Origin: Branchiibius sp. NY16-3462-2
GTDB lineage: Bacteria; Actinomycetota; Actinomycetes; Actinomycetales; Dermatophilaceae
Direction: 5' to 3'
DNA: 48,878 nt
Assembly: GCF_001594145.1 (NCBI RefSeq)
Contig: NZ_LVCF01000039.1
Span: forward strand, 1 to 48,878
Below the pieces are notes generated by a model. The model ran no database searches and was not told where the DNA came from. It saw nothing but the letters and a program-made list of their open reading frames with translations. Positions 17,524-25,600 of the stretch are shown piece by piece; the stretch's first letter is position 1; the number at the start of each line of letters is the position of its first letter. Made by a program: the position numbers and the translations under genes.

Positions 17524-17552
17524 CTACATGGGCCAGGTGTCAAACCGCAGGG
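17524..17552 (-). promoter_or_regulatory. second promoter class (ACCCTG-N17-CATGTAG), copy 2
   Basis: On the minus strand ACCCTG, 17 nt, CATGTAG, then 6 nt to the GTG at 17517. Flanks differ from the other two copies, but both boxes and all spacings are kept. A TTGACA within the spacer is probably chance. Confidence 0.65.
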
Positions 17553-17598
17553 TGCCGGTAGCGGCCACCGGGGAGAGAGCACACCGTCGACTAGCGTG

Positions 17599-17609
17599 CG
17601 TCGCACCGT
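17599..17609 (+). promoter_or_regulatory. start-associated motif, copy 10
   Basis: CGTCGCACCGT on the plus strand, 7 nt before a GTG at 17617. It lies back to back with the CATGTAG-class promoter, so each promoter class faces its own gene across an interval of about 100 nt. Confidence 0.65.
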
Positions 17610-17616
17610 GAGCATC

Positions 17617-17907
17617 GTGGATGAACACCGTTGCTGCTCGAAGGTTTCCTGCAGCGTCGAACACCGACACTGCGACGACCGGCGGCCCTACGCTGTGCCG
17701 TCAACCGTGCTGTGGCTGTTCGGCGCGGTGGTTTATGGGGTTGGGATGGGCTTCCTGCCGCCAGGGCGGCAGCCCAGCGCCAGCGACTGGTGGTTCGGCG
17801 GTGCGTGCATCGTGTTCGCTGCGTCCTGCGCTGGTGTACTGGCCTGGCGTTTGTGGGCTGTGTCCTGCGAAATCCTGGACCAGGTTCGCCGAGACATCCG
17901 AGGCTAA
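17617..17907 (+). CDS. small membrane protein, two transmembrane segments
   Basis: A 96-residue protein starting at GTG 17617 (chosen from the motif 7 nt upstream; a GTG at 17596 would lie before the end of the motif). Hydrophobic segments at about residues 31-48 (VLWLFGAVVYGVGMGF) and 60-85 (FGGACIVFAASCAGVLAW) give a hairpin topology, with a charged tail DQVRRDIRG. Function unknown. Its stop overlaps by 4 nt with the convergent gene. Confidence 0.55.
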   Translation: MDEHRCCSKVSCSVEHRHCDDRRPYAVPSTVLWLFGAVVYGVGMGFLPPGRQPSASDWWFGGACIVFAASCAGVLAWRLWAVSCEILDQVRRDIRG

Positions 17908-19064
17908 CCGGCCTCTGCCGCAACGAGTTCGGCCGATTCGACCTGGTCGAAGAGCGACAGTAGGTGGCGGGAGAACTGCTCCGGCGTCCACCCGTGCATG
18001 CACCCACTCGCTTCCGAAACACGCTGCGCTGCCTTCTGATACGCCATACGGTCCAGGCTCGCTTGGAGCTGATTCTTCTCGCGTGCGTTCGGATCGCGCC
18101 ACTGAGAAACGGACAGGTCGGCGCGATCGTGAGCCCAAGTGGTCACCAACCGTCGGCACAGGCGCGGACCGGCTCGATGGTCGGCGCGGTTCAGTAAAGC
18201 GACCATCGCGTCAATCGTGGACTGGCGCGGCAACGGCGTCGGGGTGGCCGCAGCTTGCATCAGCGTCTTGCACACGTTGTGCTGATGACTGAGCAGGTGA
18301 TCCAGTTGGGATCGGGTGTGTTCGGAGACCATCGACTCCACCAACCCGACGTTGTCCCGGTCCGAGTCGTCCAGCAGACCAGCCGCTGCGTGGGCCGGGT
18401 CACGCCCCAGCAGCAAAGCCCGCAACACCGCCTGCACGGCGGGTTTGGAGCCGTCCGCTTCCAGCCACGCCAGGAAAGCCGCCCGGCGCTGCGCCGAGTC
18501 GAATGCCGGGCGAGCCATCGGGGCCAACTGCAACCCGCGTTCCAACGCCTGTGCCAGTCGTAGGATCCGGGCGCTTCCGCGCAGTGAGCTGAACGAGCGA
18601 TCCAGCCCGCGGATGATCGCTTCCGGGACCACCTCGTCGGGGTCGTCGGGAGCCGCGTTCAACGAGCGCGTCGGCGCAGGCAGCAGAGCAGGGTCTGTCG
18701 GGATGGTCCGACGCACAGGCCGCCGAATCAGGTTCACCGACCAGTCGTGCACGATCTTCGTGGTCAACCGGTCCAACCACGCCGCGAACGAACCACCCGC
18801 AGCGACCGCGGCAACATCGAGCCTGGCCGGTCTGCCCCCGCTGCCGACGATCGCGGTCGACAGCGCCAGCGCGAGCCGATCCCTCAGTTCGGTGGCGTAA
18901 TCGTCGACACCCCAACCCGAATGAGGCGCGGCTAGCGAGCATCGCAGGGCACCTGAGGTGATTCGGCGCGACACCGTTGCGCTGCGCAACGCCAGATCAA
19001 GCAGCGCCAGACGGTCAACAGGGGTGGTTAGGCACAAACTCCTCGCGGCAGCGTCCAACTCCAT
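17904..19064 (-). CDS. hypothetical protein, 386 residues, helical
   Basis: An Arg/Ala/Leu-rich, largely helical soluble protein with no recognised family. Around residues 110-145 a segment GGSFAAWLDRLTTKIVHDW then RRPVRRTIP loosely resembles region 2 of sigma factors (compare the GSFRAWLxxIARN pattern of ECF sigmas), but I see no clear region 4 helix-turn-helix. I treat the resemblance as weak. It has its own promoter motif and sits between the wall hydrolase and the VirB4-like ATPase. The start at ATG 19064 is fixed by the motif 6 nt upstream. Confidence 0.55.
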   Translation of the reverse strand: MELDAAARSLCLTTPVDRLALLDLALRSATVSRRITSGALRCSLAAPHSGWGVDDYATELRDRLALALSTAIVGSGGRPARLDVAAVAAGGSFAAWLDRLTTKIVHDWSVNLIRRPVRRTIPTDPALLPAPTRSLNAAPDDPDEVVPEAIIRGLDRSFSSLRGSARILRLAQALERGLQLAPMARPAFDSAQRRAAFLAWLEADGSKPAVQAVLRALLLGRDPAHAAAGLLDDSDRDNVGLVESMVSEHTRSQLDHLLSHQHNVCKTLMQAAATPTPLPRQSTIDAMVALLNRADHRAGPRLCRRLVTTWAHDRADLSVSQWRDPNAREKNQLQASLDRMAYQKAAQRVSEASGCMHGWTPEQFSRHLLSLFDQVESAELVAAEAG

Positions 19065-19070
19065 GACTTC

Positions 19071-19081
19071 ACGGTGCGACG
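19071..19081 (-). promoter_or_regulatory. start-associated motif, copy 11
   Basis: CGTCGCACCGT on the minus strand, 6 nt before the ATG at 19064. The remaining interval to 19177 shows no gene. Confidence 0.75.
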
Positions 19082-19177
19082 CATGTTCATGCTGCCGGCG
19101 ACCAGACGTGGCGGGACGGCCGTACAGCGATGGTGCGGCGGGGCCCGACCACCACGAAGATGCCCCCCCGCACCGAA

Positions 19178-21808
19178 CTAGGAGAGACTGAACACGTCGT
19201 CGACGACCAAGCCGTCGGAGTCAGCCTCGCTGTCGAACCCGAGCAGGTCGTGATGCTCCAGCGCTGCCTGGCGGGACGCTTCCCGGGCAGCCATCCGCTC
19301 CGTGCGGCGACGGATGTCTTCTGGGTTGGTCGACACCATTTCCAGGAACTCAGGGGGCAGGTCCTGCACTACAGGCACGGCACGACCGTGCAGATCGACG
19401 TGAAGGCCGACGGAACCGCGCACGTTGATCCGTTTGGTCGAGTCACGCGGGTCAGTCCTGAACAGAGCCTTGAAGCTGCCCCAGTTCAGTGCGCCCTCCT
19501 TGGACTCACTCGACCCGCCGGAACGCTCCGACGTGGTGATCCGAGTGATGCGCTCGGGAGTTTCCTCCAGCTTGAACAACTGGCATGCGGCGCGCGCCTC
19601 AGACTCGTCTTTCAGGTGCATGATGAGCCCACGGCTGATGTAGCCGGCCAAGCCGATTTTCACCACGTCGGTGACGCGCTGGGTGTACAGCACCGGCAAC
19701 ACACCCTGCGAGCGAGCCAGACGCCCCAGTCGGTTGAGTTCTTCCGGTCCCGCCAGCGTCGCGATCCACGCCTCGTCGAAGTGCAGAACGCCGCGGCGGC
19801 CGGTCAGTGCCATGGCCGAGCCGAACACCAGCATCCGAACCAGCGCCACCGAGATGCGCTGCTGGATGCTCGACGGCTCCTGTCCCATCGGCGGCAACTC
19901 CAGATTGGTGTTACCGACCATGATCAGCGTGATTCCGTCGGCGACCGACAACCCCTTCGTCTGCGGGTCGCGACCGACGATCGCGCCGAACAACGGACTG
20001 ACATTCGCCAGGTCCAGCACCGGTTTGACCAGTTCCTCGCTCGCTTTGCCCGCGTCCTGAGCGAGCTTCAACGCCTGGCCGATACAGGTTGCACCCTCCT
20101 GGACCCCGTACGCGAGAGCGACCATCAGTTCCGTCTCGAACTGCCGCGCCGGCCTGTCCCATGGGCCCACCTGCACGAGGATGGATCCTGCGACTTCAAG
20201 ACCGGCCAGCTTGTTCTGCGTGAACCGCAGAGGGTCCAAGATGCCGTCGGACTTGGTCAGGTCGTCCAAGGTGGCCACCTGACCGCCAGCGGCCAACACT
20301 GTCGCCGAGTGGTCTGAGCCCAACTTCGGATCCACGACAACCTGCGACACTCCGGCCTGAGCCCACTGGTAGGCCATGTTCAGCATCGACAGGGACTTGC
20401 CCGAGCCGGTGGCGCCGGCGACCAGGAAGATCGGCAATGCGTCGCCGACGGACGCGGCGTCGTTGGAGATGTAGACCGGCTGCTTGTCGTGCTCGGTGAA
20501 CCCCAGCAGTGCTCCGGTGGTGTCACCGCACACCGCCAAGTCGGGGGCTCCCGTGAACGCCATTGCGGTAGCGGGCAAGTCACGAAGCAGCGGGTTACAC
20601 CGCACCTGGGAGCCCATCATCATCTCGGCTAGCGCCTTCTCCTGGCGTTCGACCAGGTTGGACAGCTTCACGGTGCGGGTCAGCCCGGCCACGTCGTACG
20701 AGCCGTCCAGCGAACCGTTCAGGGCTGCAACGATGCTCGCGTCGATGACGGTCGGCAAGTGCAGTGTGGCGGAGGAGTAGAGCGACTCCATCTGCTCGAT
20801 GGCGGCCTGCTTGTCCTCCTGCTCCTGGCGGTCCATCGCGCCCTGGGCCTGAGCTTCGGTGATGTCCGCGCGGATCCGGCGGCGGCCCGTGCGCAACTCG
20901 TTGCGGGTGATCGCCGTCGGCTCAACCTTGCCGCGGAAACTGACCGCCATCGCTCCCTGGCGGACCAGTTCGACCACGAAGTTTGTTTCCAGGGACTTCA
21001 CATCTCGCCAGTTGTAGTTGAAGGTGTCGAACCCGACGAAGCCGAGACTGTGATGGTTGTGCAGATCCGACCATTCCGGTTCACGACAGTCGACGTCTGC
21101 CTTCTCCAGCCGCGCCGCTTCCGTCATGGAGGTGGTGGAGGTGAACATGTGCAGGTGGTCTGAGTGCACCAGGTAGGGCACGTCCGGGTTGGCGCCCAGG
21201 TTCCACCACGAGTCGGCCAGGTGCATCTCGGCGCGAGTGGCGACCATCAGTCCGGCTCGGGTCAGAGCAGCATCGACCCGGCGGTAATCGGCCGCGTACT
21301 CCGGCAACTGGACGCCGACGTTCTGCAGCGTCAGCGCCTCATAGAAGACTTCGATCGACTGCCGCCAGCCCGAGCGGAACGCACTGTTGCGCAGCTTCAC
21401 CCCGACCAACAGTTCCCGGCGGTAGGTGATCGCGTCCGAAAACTGCCGTGACAGAAAGCCCTTCAGCGGCTGGTCGTCGTCCGGCACGTACCGTTGCGGC
21501 ACGTTGACCAGCAGCATGTGGAACTCGCGGTAGTTGTTCTTGGAGAACCGTCGCGACTTCACCGCAGTGCGCGTCAGACCCTCGATTTCCACGAGCGCAT
21601 CGAAGATCGGCTGCCCAACGCGCAGGGCGTCGTCCTCGGTGATAGCCGAGGTGACCGGCCCCATCGGGCAACGCCGGTACAGCCACACGTCGTTGTCGAT
21701 CGAGATGACCAAGCCGGAGTTGTAGATCTGCTTCACAGCGGTCGGCCAGTCCGGCACGGTGTCGGTGAAGGGAAGGTTCATCCGCTTCGGAGCCGTCTTA
21801 GTTGCCAT
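19178..21808 (-). CDS. VirB4/TraC-type ATPase of a type IV secretion system
   Basis: An 876-residue cytoplasmic ATPase that powers assembly of, or transport through, a conjugative type IV channel. The N-terminal half is the less conserved VirB4 domain. The C-terminal RecA-like half has VAGATGSGKSLSM near residue 465 (Walker A), VVVDPKLGSD, and HFDEAWIATLAG near 676 (Walker B), followed by RLARSQGVLPVLYTQRV, a block typical of VirB4/TraC ATPases. Length fits the family. Chosen start MATKTAPK at 21808. It overlaps the end of a small upstream gene, which in turn overlaps the TcpC-like gene, so these form one operon. No relaxase or intact coupling protein is seen in this region of the window. Confidence 0.85.
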   Translation of the reverse strand: MATKTAPKRMNLPFTDTVPDWPTAVKQIYNSGLVISIDNDVWLYRRCPMGPVTSAITEDDALRVGQPIFDALVEIEGLTRTAVKSRRFSKNNYREFHMLLVNVPQRYVPDDDQPLKGFLSRQFSDAITYRRELLVGVKLRNSAFRSGWRQSIEVFYEALTLQNVGVQLPEYAADYRRVDAALTRAGLMVATRAEMHLADSWWNLGANPDVPYLVHSDHLHMFTSTTSMTEAARLEKADVDCREPEWSDLHNHHSLGFVGFDTFNYNWRDVKSLETNFVVELVRQGAMAVSFRGKVEPTAITRNELRTGRRRIRADITEAQAQGAMDRQEQEDKQAAIEQMESLYSSATLHLPTVIDASIVAALNGSLDGSYDVAGLTRTVKLSNLVERQEKALAEMMMGSQVRCNPLLRDLPATAMAFTGAPDLAVCGDTTGALLGFTEHDKQPVYISNDAASVGDALPIFLVAGATGSGKSLSMLNMAYQWAQAGVSQVVVDPKLGSDHSATVLAAGGQVATLDDLTKSDGILDPLRFTQNKLAGLEVAGSILVQVGPWDRPARQFETELMVALAYGVQEGATCIGQALKLAQDAGKASEELVKPVLDLANVSPLFGAIVGRDPQTKGLSVADGITLIMVGNTNLELPPMGQEPSSIQQRISVALVRMLVFGSAMALTGRRGVLHFDEAWIATLAGPEELNRLGRLARSQGVLPVLYTQRVTDVVKIGLAGYISRGLIMHLKDESEARAACQLFKLEETPERITRITTSERSGGSSESKEGALNWGSFKALFRTDPRDSTKRINVRGSVGLHVDLHGRAVPVVQDLPPEFLEMVSTNPEDIRRRTERMAAREASRQAALEHHDLLGFDSEADSDGLVVDDVFSLS

Positions 21809-21962
21809 GTGGAACCTGCCTCGTGGTGATCGTGCGTGTCGTGGTGGAACTGGTCCGGTCAACGCGGCGGATCCGTAGGCCGCCCGGCGGCTGGTTGCGC
21901 GACGTCGTCAACAGCCGGTCGATCGGCAACGACCGGGGCAGCGGGGCGAGCTCGCCGCGCAT
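21798..21962 (-). CDS. small basic protein in the secretion operon
   Basis: A 54-residue protein (MRGELAPLPRS at the start) rich in Arg and Thr. The ATG at 21962 overlaps the stop of the TcpC-like gene as TGATG, and its end overlaps the start of the VirB4-like gene. The double overlap is its main support; the sequence itself has no recognised domain. Confidence 0.5.
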   Translation of the reverse strand: MRGELAPLPRSLPIDRLLTTSRNQPPGGLRIRRVDRTSSTTTRTITTRQVPHGN

Positions 21963-23071
21963 CAGCGGGTCACCTTCGAGGTGGGCACCGACGTGGGAGC
22001 CGGCGCCGGCGCGGATGCGCCGCCGGTGTCGTACGCCTTGGAGGACGGTGACGTGGCTGCGGTGGGGGTCGACTCCAGGTCGGCGGGCACCTGGATGGCG
22101 TTCTGGTACGGCTTGGCGGTCAGCCCCGAACCGGGAGCACCCCACGCGACCACCTGCGGCGCGGCGGTGTCGGCGCGCAGTACCAACAGGTCGAACTCCA
22201 ACGGCTGCGTCGAGGTGTTCGCCGAACGGCCAGCCCAGTGCAGAACAACCTGGGCACGAACCACCAGGCCCTCCTTCGTGGTCGTCGACGCCGTGGCCTG
22301 CGTCTCCACCGAAGCCACCCCGGACATCGGCACGTAGGAGTCGGCGGCGTTGGTGTCACCAACGGCCAGCCGCAACTGGTCGGGATCGCCAGAGGTGTAC
22401 GCCTTCGCCCACGAGTTGACCGCGGCGCTGACCGAGTCCGACACCTGCGTGTTGGCCTGGATCCCCGGCCATGGCGTCTGATCCTGTGCCCACCCATCCG
22501 TGGCAGCGGAGACCACCGGCACCAACGAAGGGCCAGCGACCGTTTGTGCGCCGCCGCGCGGGTCGATCGCCACCTGGAACGCAGCGGTGTACCCACGGCC
22601 CGCGCCGTCGACAACGGTGAAGTTCTCCGTCATCCGGGACACCTTCGATGTGGTGAAGTCAGCCGGCTTCACCGAACCGTCCCACGACACGATCTGCCCC
22701 CCGGGCAACGGGTTCGGCACCGACGCCAGCCAGGCCTGCAGCGACTGGTACGCGGCGAACTTGCCCGGGTCGGACACCGTCAACGACACCTGCTGGCTTG
22801 CGCTTTCAGACTGCGCTGCGGTGACCTTCTTCGACAGGTCGGAGGAGGAGATCTGCGCCTGGCAGCCGGCGAACAACGACAACGGCACGGCGCAGAGCAA
22901 GACGACCAGCAGCCACTTGATGACCTTCGCCTTGCGGATGTTCTTCTCACGCAGGTCCAAGTCAGTGCGCGGGACGAACTCCTCGACCTGGTACAGGTCG
23001 CCGCCGTCCAGGATCGAAGACCCGACCGCGTCGTCGCGGCCTTTCTTGCGGTTCAGCAGGTTGGTGGCCAT
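21962..23071 (-). CDS. TcpC/VirB8-like conjugation protein
   Basis: A 369-residue bitopic membrane protein. A cytoplasmic N-terminus of about 50 residues precedes one transmembrane segment (VIKWLLVVLLCAVPLSLFAG, about residues 49-68). An extracellular region with two similar alpha/beta domains follows (about 75-215 and 216-340), then an Ala/Pro/Thr-rich tail. This layout (short inside, one helix, tandem NTF2-like domains) is that of TcpC/VirB8 scaffold proteins in Gram-positive transfer systems. It lies directly before the VirB4-like ATPase. The assignment rests on topology and context more than on residue motifs. Start at 23071, with GAAGGG about 9 nt upstream. Confidence 0.7.
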   Translation of the reverse strand: MATNLLNRKKGRDDAVGSSILDGGDLYQVEEFVPRTDLDLREKNIRKAKVIKWLLVVLLCAVPLSLFAGCQAQISSSDLSKKVTAAQSESASQQVSLTVSDPGKFAAYQSLQAWLASVPNPLPGGQIVSWDGSVKPADFTTSKVSRMTENFTVVDGAGRGYTAAFQVAIDPRGGAQTVAGPSLVPVVSAATDGWAQDQTPWPGIQANTQVSDSVSAAVNSWAKAYTSGDPDQLRLAVGDTNAADSYVPMSGVASVETQATASTTTKEGLVVRAQVVLHWAGRSANTSTQPLEFDLLVLRADTAAPQVVAWGAPGSGLTAKPYQNAIQVPADLESTPTAATSPSSKAYDTGGASAPAPAPTSVPTSKVTR

Positions 23072-23113
23072 GGTGACAAGCCCTTCGGAGGTGGTGGTCG
23101 GTAAGTAGAACGA

Positions 23114-23740
23114 TCAGGAAATGAGTGCGGCGATCCGGTGCAGACGCGCCAGTCCTTCGGGGTCGACGTCGCCGGCGGCCTTCGCCAGGTCGCGTCCGGC
23201 GTGGATCGGGTCGCCGGTGGGGGCCTTGGAGCTCAACGAGGAATCGACACTGGACAGCAGCGCCCACACCGAGCGCAGCAGGGGCTTGTCTTCTGCGACA
23301 CCCACCGCTTCAACCAGCGCGTCCATCACCGCTTCGGGGTCGGTCGAGGACGGGCGCAACGAGTCCAGGCACGATAGGGCCTTGATGTTCGGGGCGGACG
23401 TCAGGCTGAACACAGCAACCTCGGCGGGGTCGGTTTTGCAGCCGAGCAACCGGGCCGCAACTTCCAACGAGTCGTCGTCGAGCTCCGACATCGAGCGGTG
23501 GCGCTCGATTACGGCGAACAGACGCCTACGGGTCTGACGGTCACGCTCGGCCGCAGCCTTCGCAGCTTTGGCCTCGTCCGAGACACTCGCAGCCGGACGC
23601 TGCGCGGCCCGCTTCGATTTGCGCGGCTTGGATGCTGCCGGGGTGTCCTGCGGTTCAGCGAGAGGCTCCAAGGGAGGCGGGTCGTCGCCGACGGGCTGCT
23701 CGGACTGGAAAGGGGTGTCGAAGTCGATGTCGGTGCTCAC
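23114..23740 (-). CDS. hypothetical protein of the transfer module
   Basis: A 208-residue protein with a disordered N-terminal third (Pro/Glu-rich, then Lys/Ala-rich PRKSKRAAQRPAAS) and a helical C-terminal domain. Unknown family. The GTG start at 23740 is set by the CATGTAG element 6 nt upstream. It is the first gene of a probable operon with the TcpC-like and VirB4-like genes (42 nt before the next start), so it may be a cytoplasmic accessory to the channel. Confidence 0.6.
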   Translation of the reverse strand: MSTDIDFDTPFQSEQPVGDDPPPLEPLAEPQDTPAASKPRKSKRAAQRPAASVSDEAKAAKAAAERDRQTRRRLFAVIERHRSMSELDDDSLEVAARLLGCKTDPAEVAVFSLTSAPNIKALSCLDSLRPSSTDPEAVMDALVEAVGVAEDKPLLRSVWALLSSVDSSLSSKAPTGDPIHAGRDLAKAAGDVDPEGLARLHRIAALIS

Positions 23741-23746
23741 GTAGAT

Positions 23747-23784
23747 CTACATGGGCCACATTGAACAAGCCAGGGTCGAGTTAC
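23747..23784 (-). promoter_or_regulatory. second promoter class (ACCCTG-N17-CATGTAG), copy 3
   Basis: Minus strand: GTAACTCGACCCTGGC, 7 nt, ATGTGGCCCATGTAG, then 6 nt to the GTG at 23740. Its upstream edge overlaps the 3' end of the preceding gene. The conserved blocks match 14668-14705 exactly. Confidence 0.75.
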
Positions 23785-24431
23785 TGTTCCGTGCCTGCCT
23801 GGCGGACACCGTCACGCCACGATTCGACGTGCTCGACCTCGCCGTCGGTGTCCATGCGCACCACAGCAAAACCGCGAACCGTGCCGTCATCGTTCAGCGC
23901 GTCGCTCAGCAACCCGGCCCGGAACCGCAGCACCTGGAACGGACGGCCGCGCATGTCGTAGGTGACGATCGCCGGCAAATCACCGTCGTCGGTAAGCACC
24001 CCGTCGACGAACGACCGCGACTCCAACACAACCCTGCGGCCACCCACCATGCGGTACAGCAAGAGAGCCGGCTGGCCGTGCCCGCCACCAGCGTTGGTCA
24101 AGCGACCGTCGGCGTTGGTTAGCGTTTCCTCGAACACGCCCGGCGAACTCTGACGGGTCAGCCGGGTAAGCATTGCGGCCGGGACGGGGGCGGCGGCGGG
24201 GGGGGGCGTGGCCGGCTCGATGGGCTCGGCTGGTGACGCGACGGTCCGCTCCACGGGGAAGAAACCATCGCCAGCCAACGCTGTCGCCTGGGACCGGTAG
24301 TGATGCCCGCAGAACGCCATGTCGAGGCGCTGGTTGGACACCACCACTTCCGAGGGCGCACCGCACTGATCGCAACGCCGATTGATGTCGTCCGTCGCCG
24401 AGACCTCAACAGGGGCAGTCGAATCGCTCAT
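23781..24431 (-). CDS. zinc-finger (DUF7455-like) protein with C-terminal domain
   Basis: A 216-residue protein. The N-terminal 55 residues hold RCDQCGAPSEV and FCGHHYRSQ, a CxxC...CxHH arrangement like DUF7455 proteins widespread in actinobacteria and their phages. A Pro/Ala linker and a beta-rich C-terminal domain follow (PALLLYRMVGGRRVVLES). Function unknown. The start at 24431 (MSDSTAPV) is fixed by the 11-bp motif 7 nt upstream; the in-frame extension to 24710 crosses the next gene and is rejected. Confidence 0.65.
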   Translation of the reverse strand: MSDSTAPVEVSATDDINRRCDQCGAPSEVVVSNQRLDMAFCGHHYRSQATALAGDGFFPVERTVASPAEPIEPATPPPAAAPVPAAMLTRLTRQSSPGVFEETLTNADGRLTNAGGGHGQPALLLYRMVGGRRVVLESRSFVDGVLTDDGDLPAIVTYDMRGRPFQVLRFRAGLLSDALNDDGTVRGFAVVRMDTDGEVEHVESWRDGVRQAGTEQ

Positions 24432-24438
24432 GCTTGCA

Positions 24439-24449
24439 ACGGTGCGACG
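24439..24449 (-). promoter_or_regulatory. start-associated motif, copy 12
   Basis: CGTCGCACCGT on the minus strand, 7 nt before the ATG at 24431. Confidence 0.7.
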
Positions 24450-24463
24450 GATCTGGGCTCGGG

Positions 24464-24670
24464 TCAGCGGCGGCGCAACACGATGAACGCACCTGCCGCT
24501 ACCGCCAACAACAGGACGGCCCCCAACGGCAAGTGACCCAGCAGACGCCAGGTCGCGACGTGGACGATCGAGCGAGCGATGATCCCGCCCAGGGAACCGA
24601 AGCCAGAGGAGTGGCCGTAACCATGTGCGGCGTGGTGAACAGCGGCGAGTGCGGCAGCGGAAAGCGTCAT
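24464..24670 (-). CDS. small membrane protein, 68 residues
   Basis: Starts MTLSAAALAAVHHAAHGYG, a His- and Gly-rich amphipathic stretch, and ends in one clear transmembrane helix (LGAVLLLAVAAGAFIVL) with an RRR stop-transfer tail. Function unknown. The start codon lies inside one arm of a perfect inverted repeat whose loop holds the promoter motif. Confidence 0.6.
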   Translation of the reverse strand: MTLSAAALAAVHHAAHGYGHSSGFGSLGGIIARSIVHVATWRLLGHLPLGAVLLLAVAAGAFIVLRRR

Positions 24671-24699
24671 GCCCGCACGGTGCGACGGGCATGACGCTT
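24662..24699. repeat. perfect 14-bp inverted repeat enclosing a promoter motif
   Basis: Arms AAGCGTCATGCCCG (24662-24675) and its exact complement (24686-24699) flank 10 nt that carry most of the CGTCGCACCGT motif. One arm contains the ATG at 24670. It could be the terminator of the upstream gene (stop at 24749), an operator, or both. Confidence 0.7.
24677..24687 (-). promoter_or_regulatory. start-associated motif, copy 13
   Basis: CGTCGCACCGT on the minus strand, 6 nt before the ATG at 24670, inside the inverted repeat 24662-24699. Confidence 0.7.
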
Positions 24700-24748
24700 C
24701 GGCCAGGCAAGCGTCGTCCGTCCGGATCAGCAGGCGGACGACGCCAGG

Positions 24749-25306
24749 TCAGGCAGCGTTCGCGGTCGTGCCGGAACGCAGCGCGTCGATCTCGGCCTGC
24801 GAGGCGGTGCCGAGGTCTTTGAGACCCTTCAACACGCGGACCTTCTGGCCGGCGCGGCCGGTCATCTCCTGCATTTCGCCGAACACGAGCACCTTGTGAC
24901 CGATCAGGTCACGGGCGATGCGTGCGGTGACGCGGCCGAACGGGTTCGACAAGTGCTCGGTACGGATCGTCTCCGTACCGTCCGGGGTGCGGTCCGACAC
25001 CCGAGAGTGCAGGGTCACGATGACTCGACCCGAGGACGCCTCCGTCGACACACCCGCAACGATCGAACGAAACACCTTCTCCCCGTTCGCGACCGGCGCG
25101 ACGTCAGCGAACAGACGACCACCAGGAGATGTCGACATCAGCAACTGCTTCGCCTGCTCAGCGACCAGCGCCTCACGGTACTCGGCGGGGGAGAACGGCA
25201 GGTTCTCCGCAGCCATCTGCTCAACAGTGGGCATCGGCACCATGGAGTACGCCGCGATCAGCGCGGACTGGATGACGGCCGGGTCGGCCGGGAACTGGTT
25301 GGACAT
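24749..25306 (-). CDS. hypothetical protein, possible OB-fold DNA-binding domain
   Basis: A 185-residue soluble protein. The N-terminal 70 residues are helical (MSNQFPADPAVIQ at the start). Residues about 85-165 look like a five-stranded barrel with repeated beta strands (GRVIVTLHSRVSD, KVLVFGEMQEM), reminiscent of single-strand DNA-binding OB folds, but no diagnostic motif is present. The start is at 25306; unlike most genes here it lies 38 nt from the promoter motif, leaving a 5' leader of about 30 nt. Divergent from the RecB/Cas4-like gene. Confidence 0.55.
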   Translation of the reverse strand: MSNQFPADPAVIQSALIAAYSMVPMPTVEQMAAENLPFSPAEYREALVAEQAKQLLMSTSPGGRLFADVAPVANGEKVFRSIVAGVSTEASSGRVIVTLHSRVSDRTPDGTETIRTEHLSNPFGRVTARIARDLIGHKVLVFGEMQEMTGRAGQKVRVLKGLKDLGTASQAEIDALRSGTTANAA

Positions 25307-25344
25307 GGTCAACAACTTTCGAGGCGAGGACTGCTTACACCCGT

Positions 25345-25355
25345 ACGGTGCGACG
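25345..25355 (-). promoter_or_regulatory. start-associated motif, copy 14 (leadered)
   Basis: CGTCGCACCGT on the minus strand with 38 nt between it and the ATG at 25306. No start codon lies 6-7 nt downstream. This copy argues that the motif acts in transcription rather than translation. Confidence 0.65.
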
Positions 25356-25583
25356 AGTCTGCGCATGGACGTTCGTTGCATGGGCTCTGTCCACGCATCC
25401 GGGTGCCTTACCCGATACTCGCTTTGTCCTCCATCCTTGGCGACTCGGCCGTGGTGGTATCTACCTCGATATCACCAACCAACTTCGACTAAAACGTAGG
25501 AGTGCGGCCCGCCCAACCCGGGTGCAGCAAGCGCAGCGCCAGGACGGCGAAACCTGTGCGATGGACCGAGTGCAGCGACGGTG

Positions 25584-25594
25584 CGTCGCACCGT
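25584..25594 (+). promoter_or_regulatory. start-associated motif, copy 15, with extended upstream block
   Basis: CGTCGCACCGT 6 nt before the GTG at 25601. GGCGAAACCTGTGCGATG (about 25546-25563) lies 20 nt upstream, shared with the promoter at 7124. The core also sits in a 17-nt palindrome, ACGGTGCGTCGCACCGT. Confidence 0.8.
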
Positions 25595-25600
25595 GCATGA

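Noticed and set aside
17534..17545. TTGACA as a -35 box of the hydrolase gene
   Set aside because: No fitting -10 lies 17 nt away; the ACCCTG/CATGTAG pair has correct spacing and is shared with two other genes.
19130..20317. 395-residue plus-strand open frame
   Set aside because: It is antisense to the VirB4-like ATPase, is His/Arg/Gln-rich and has no motif.
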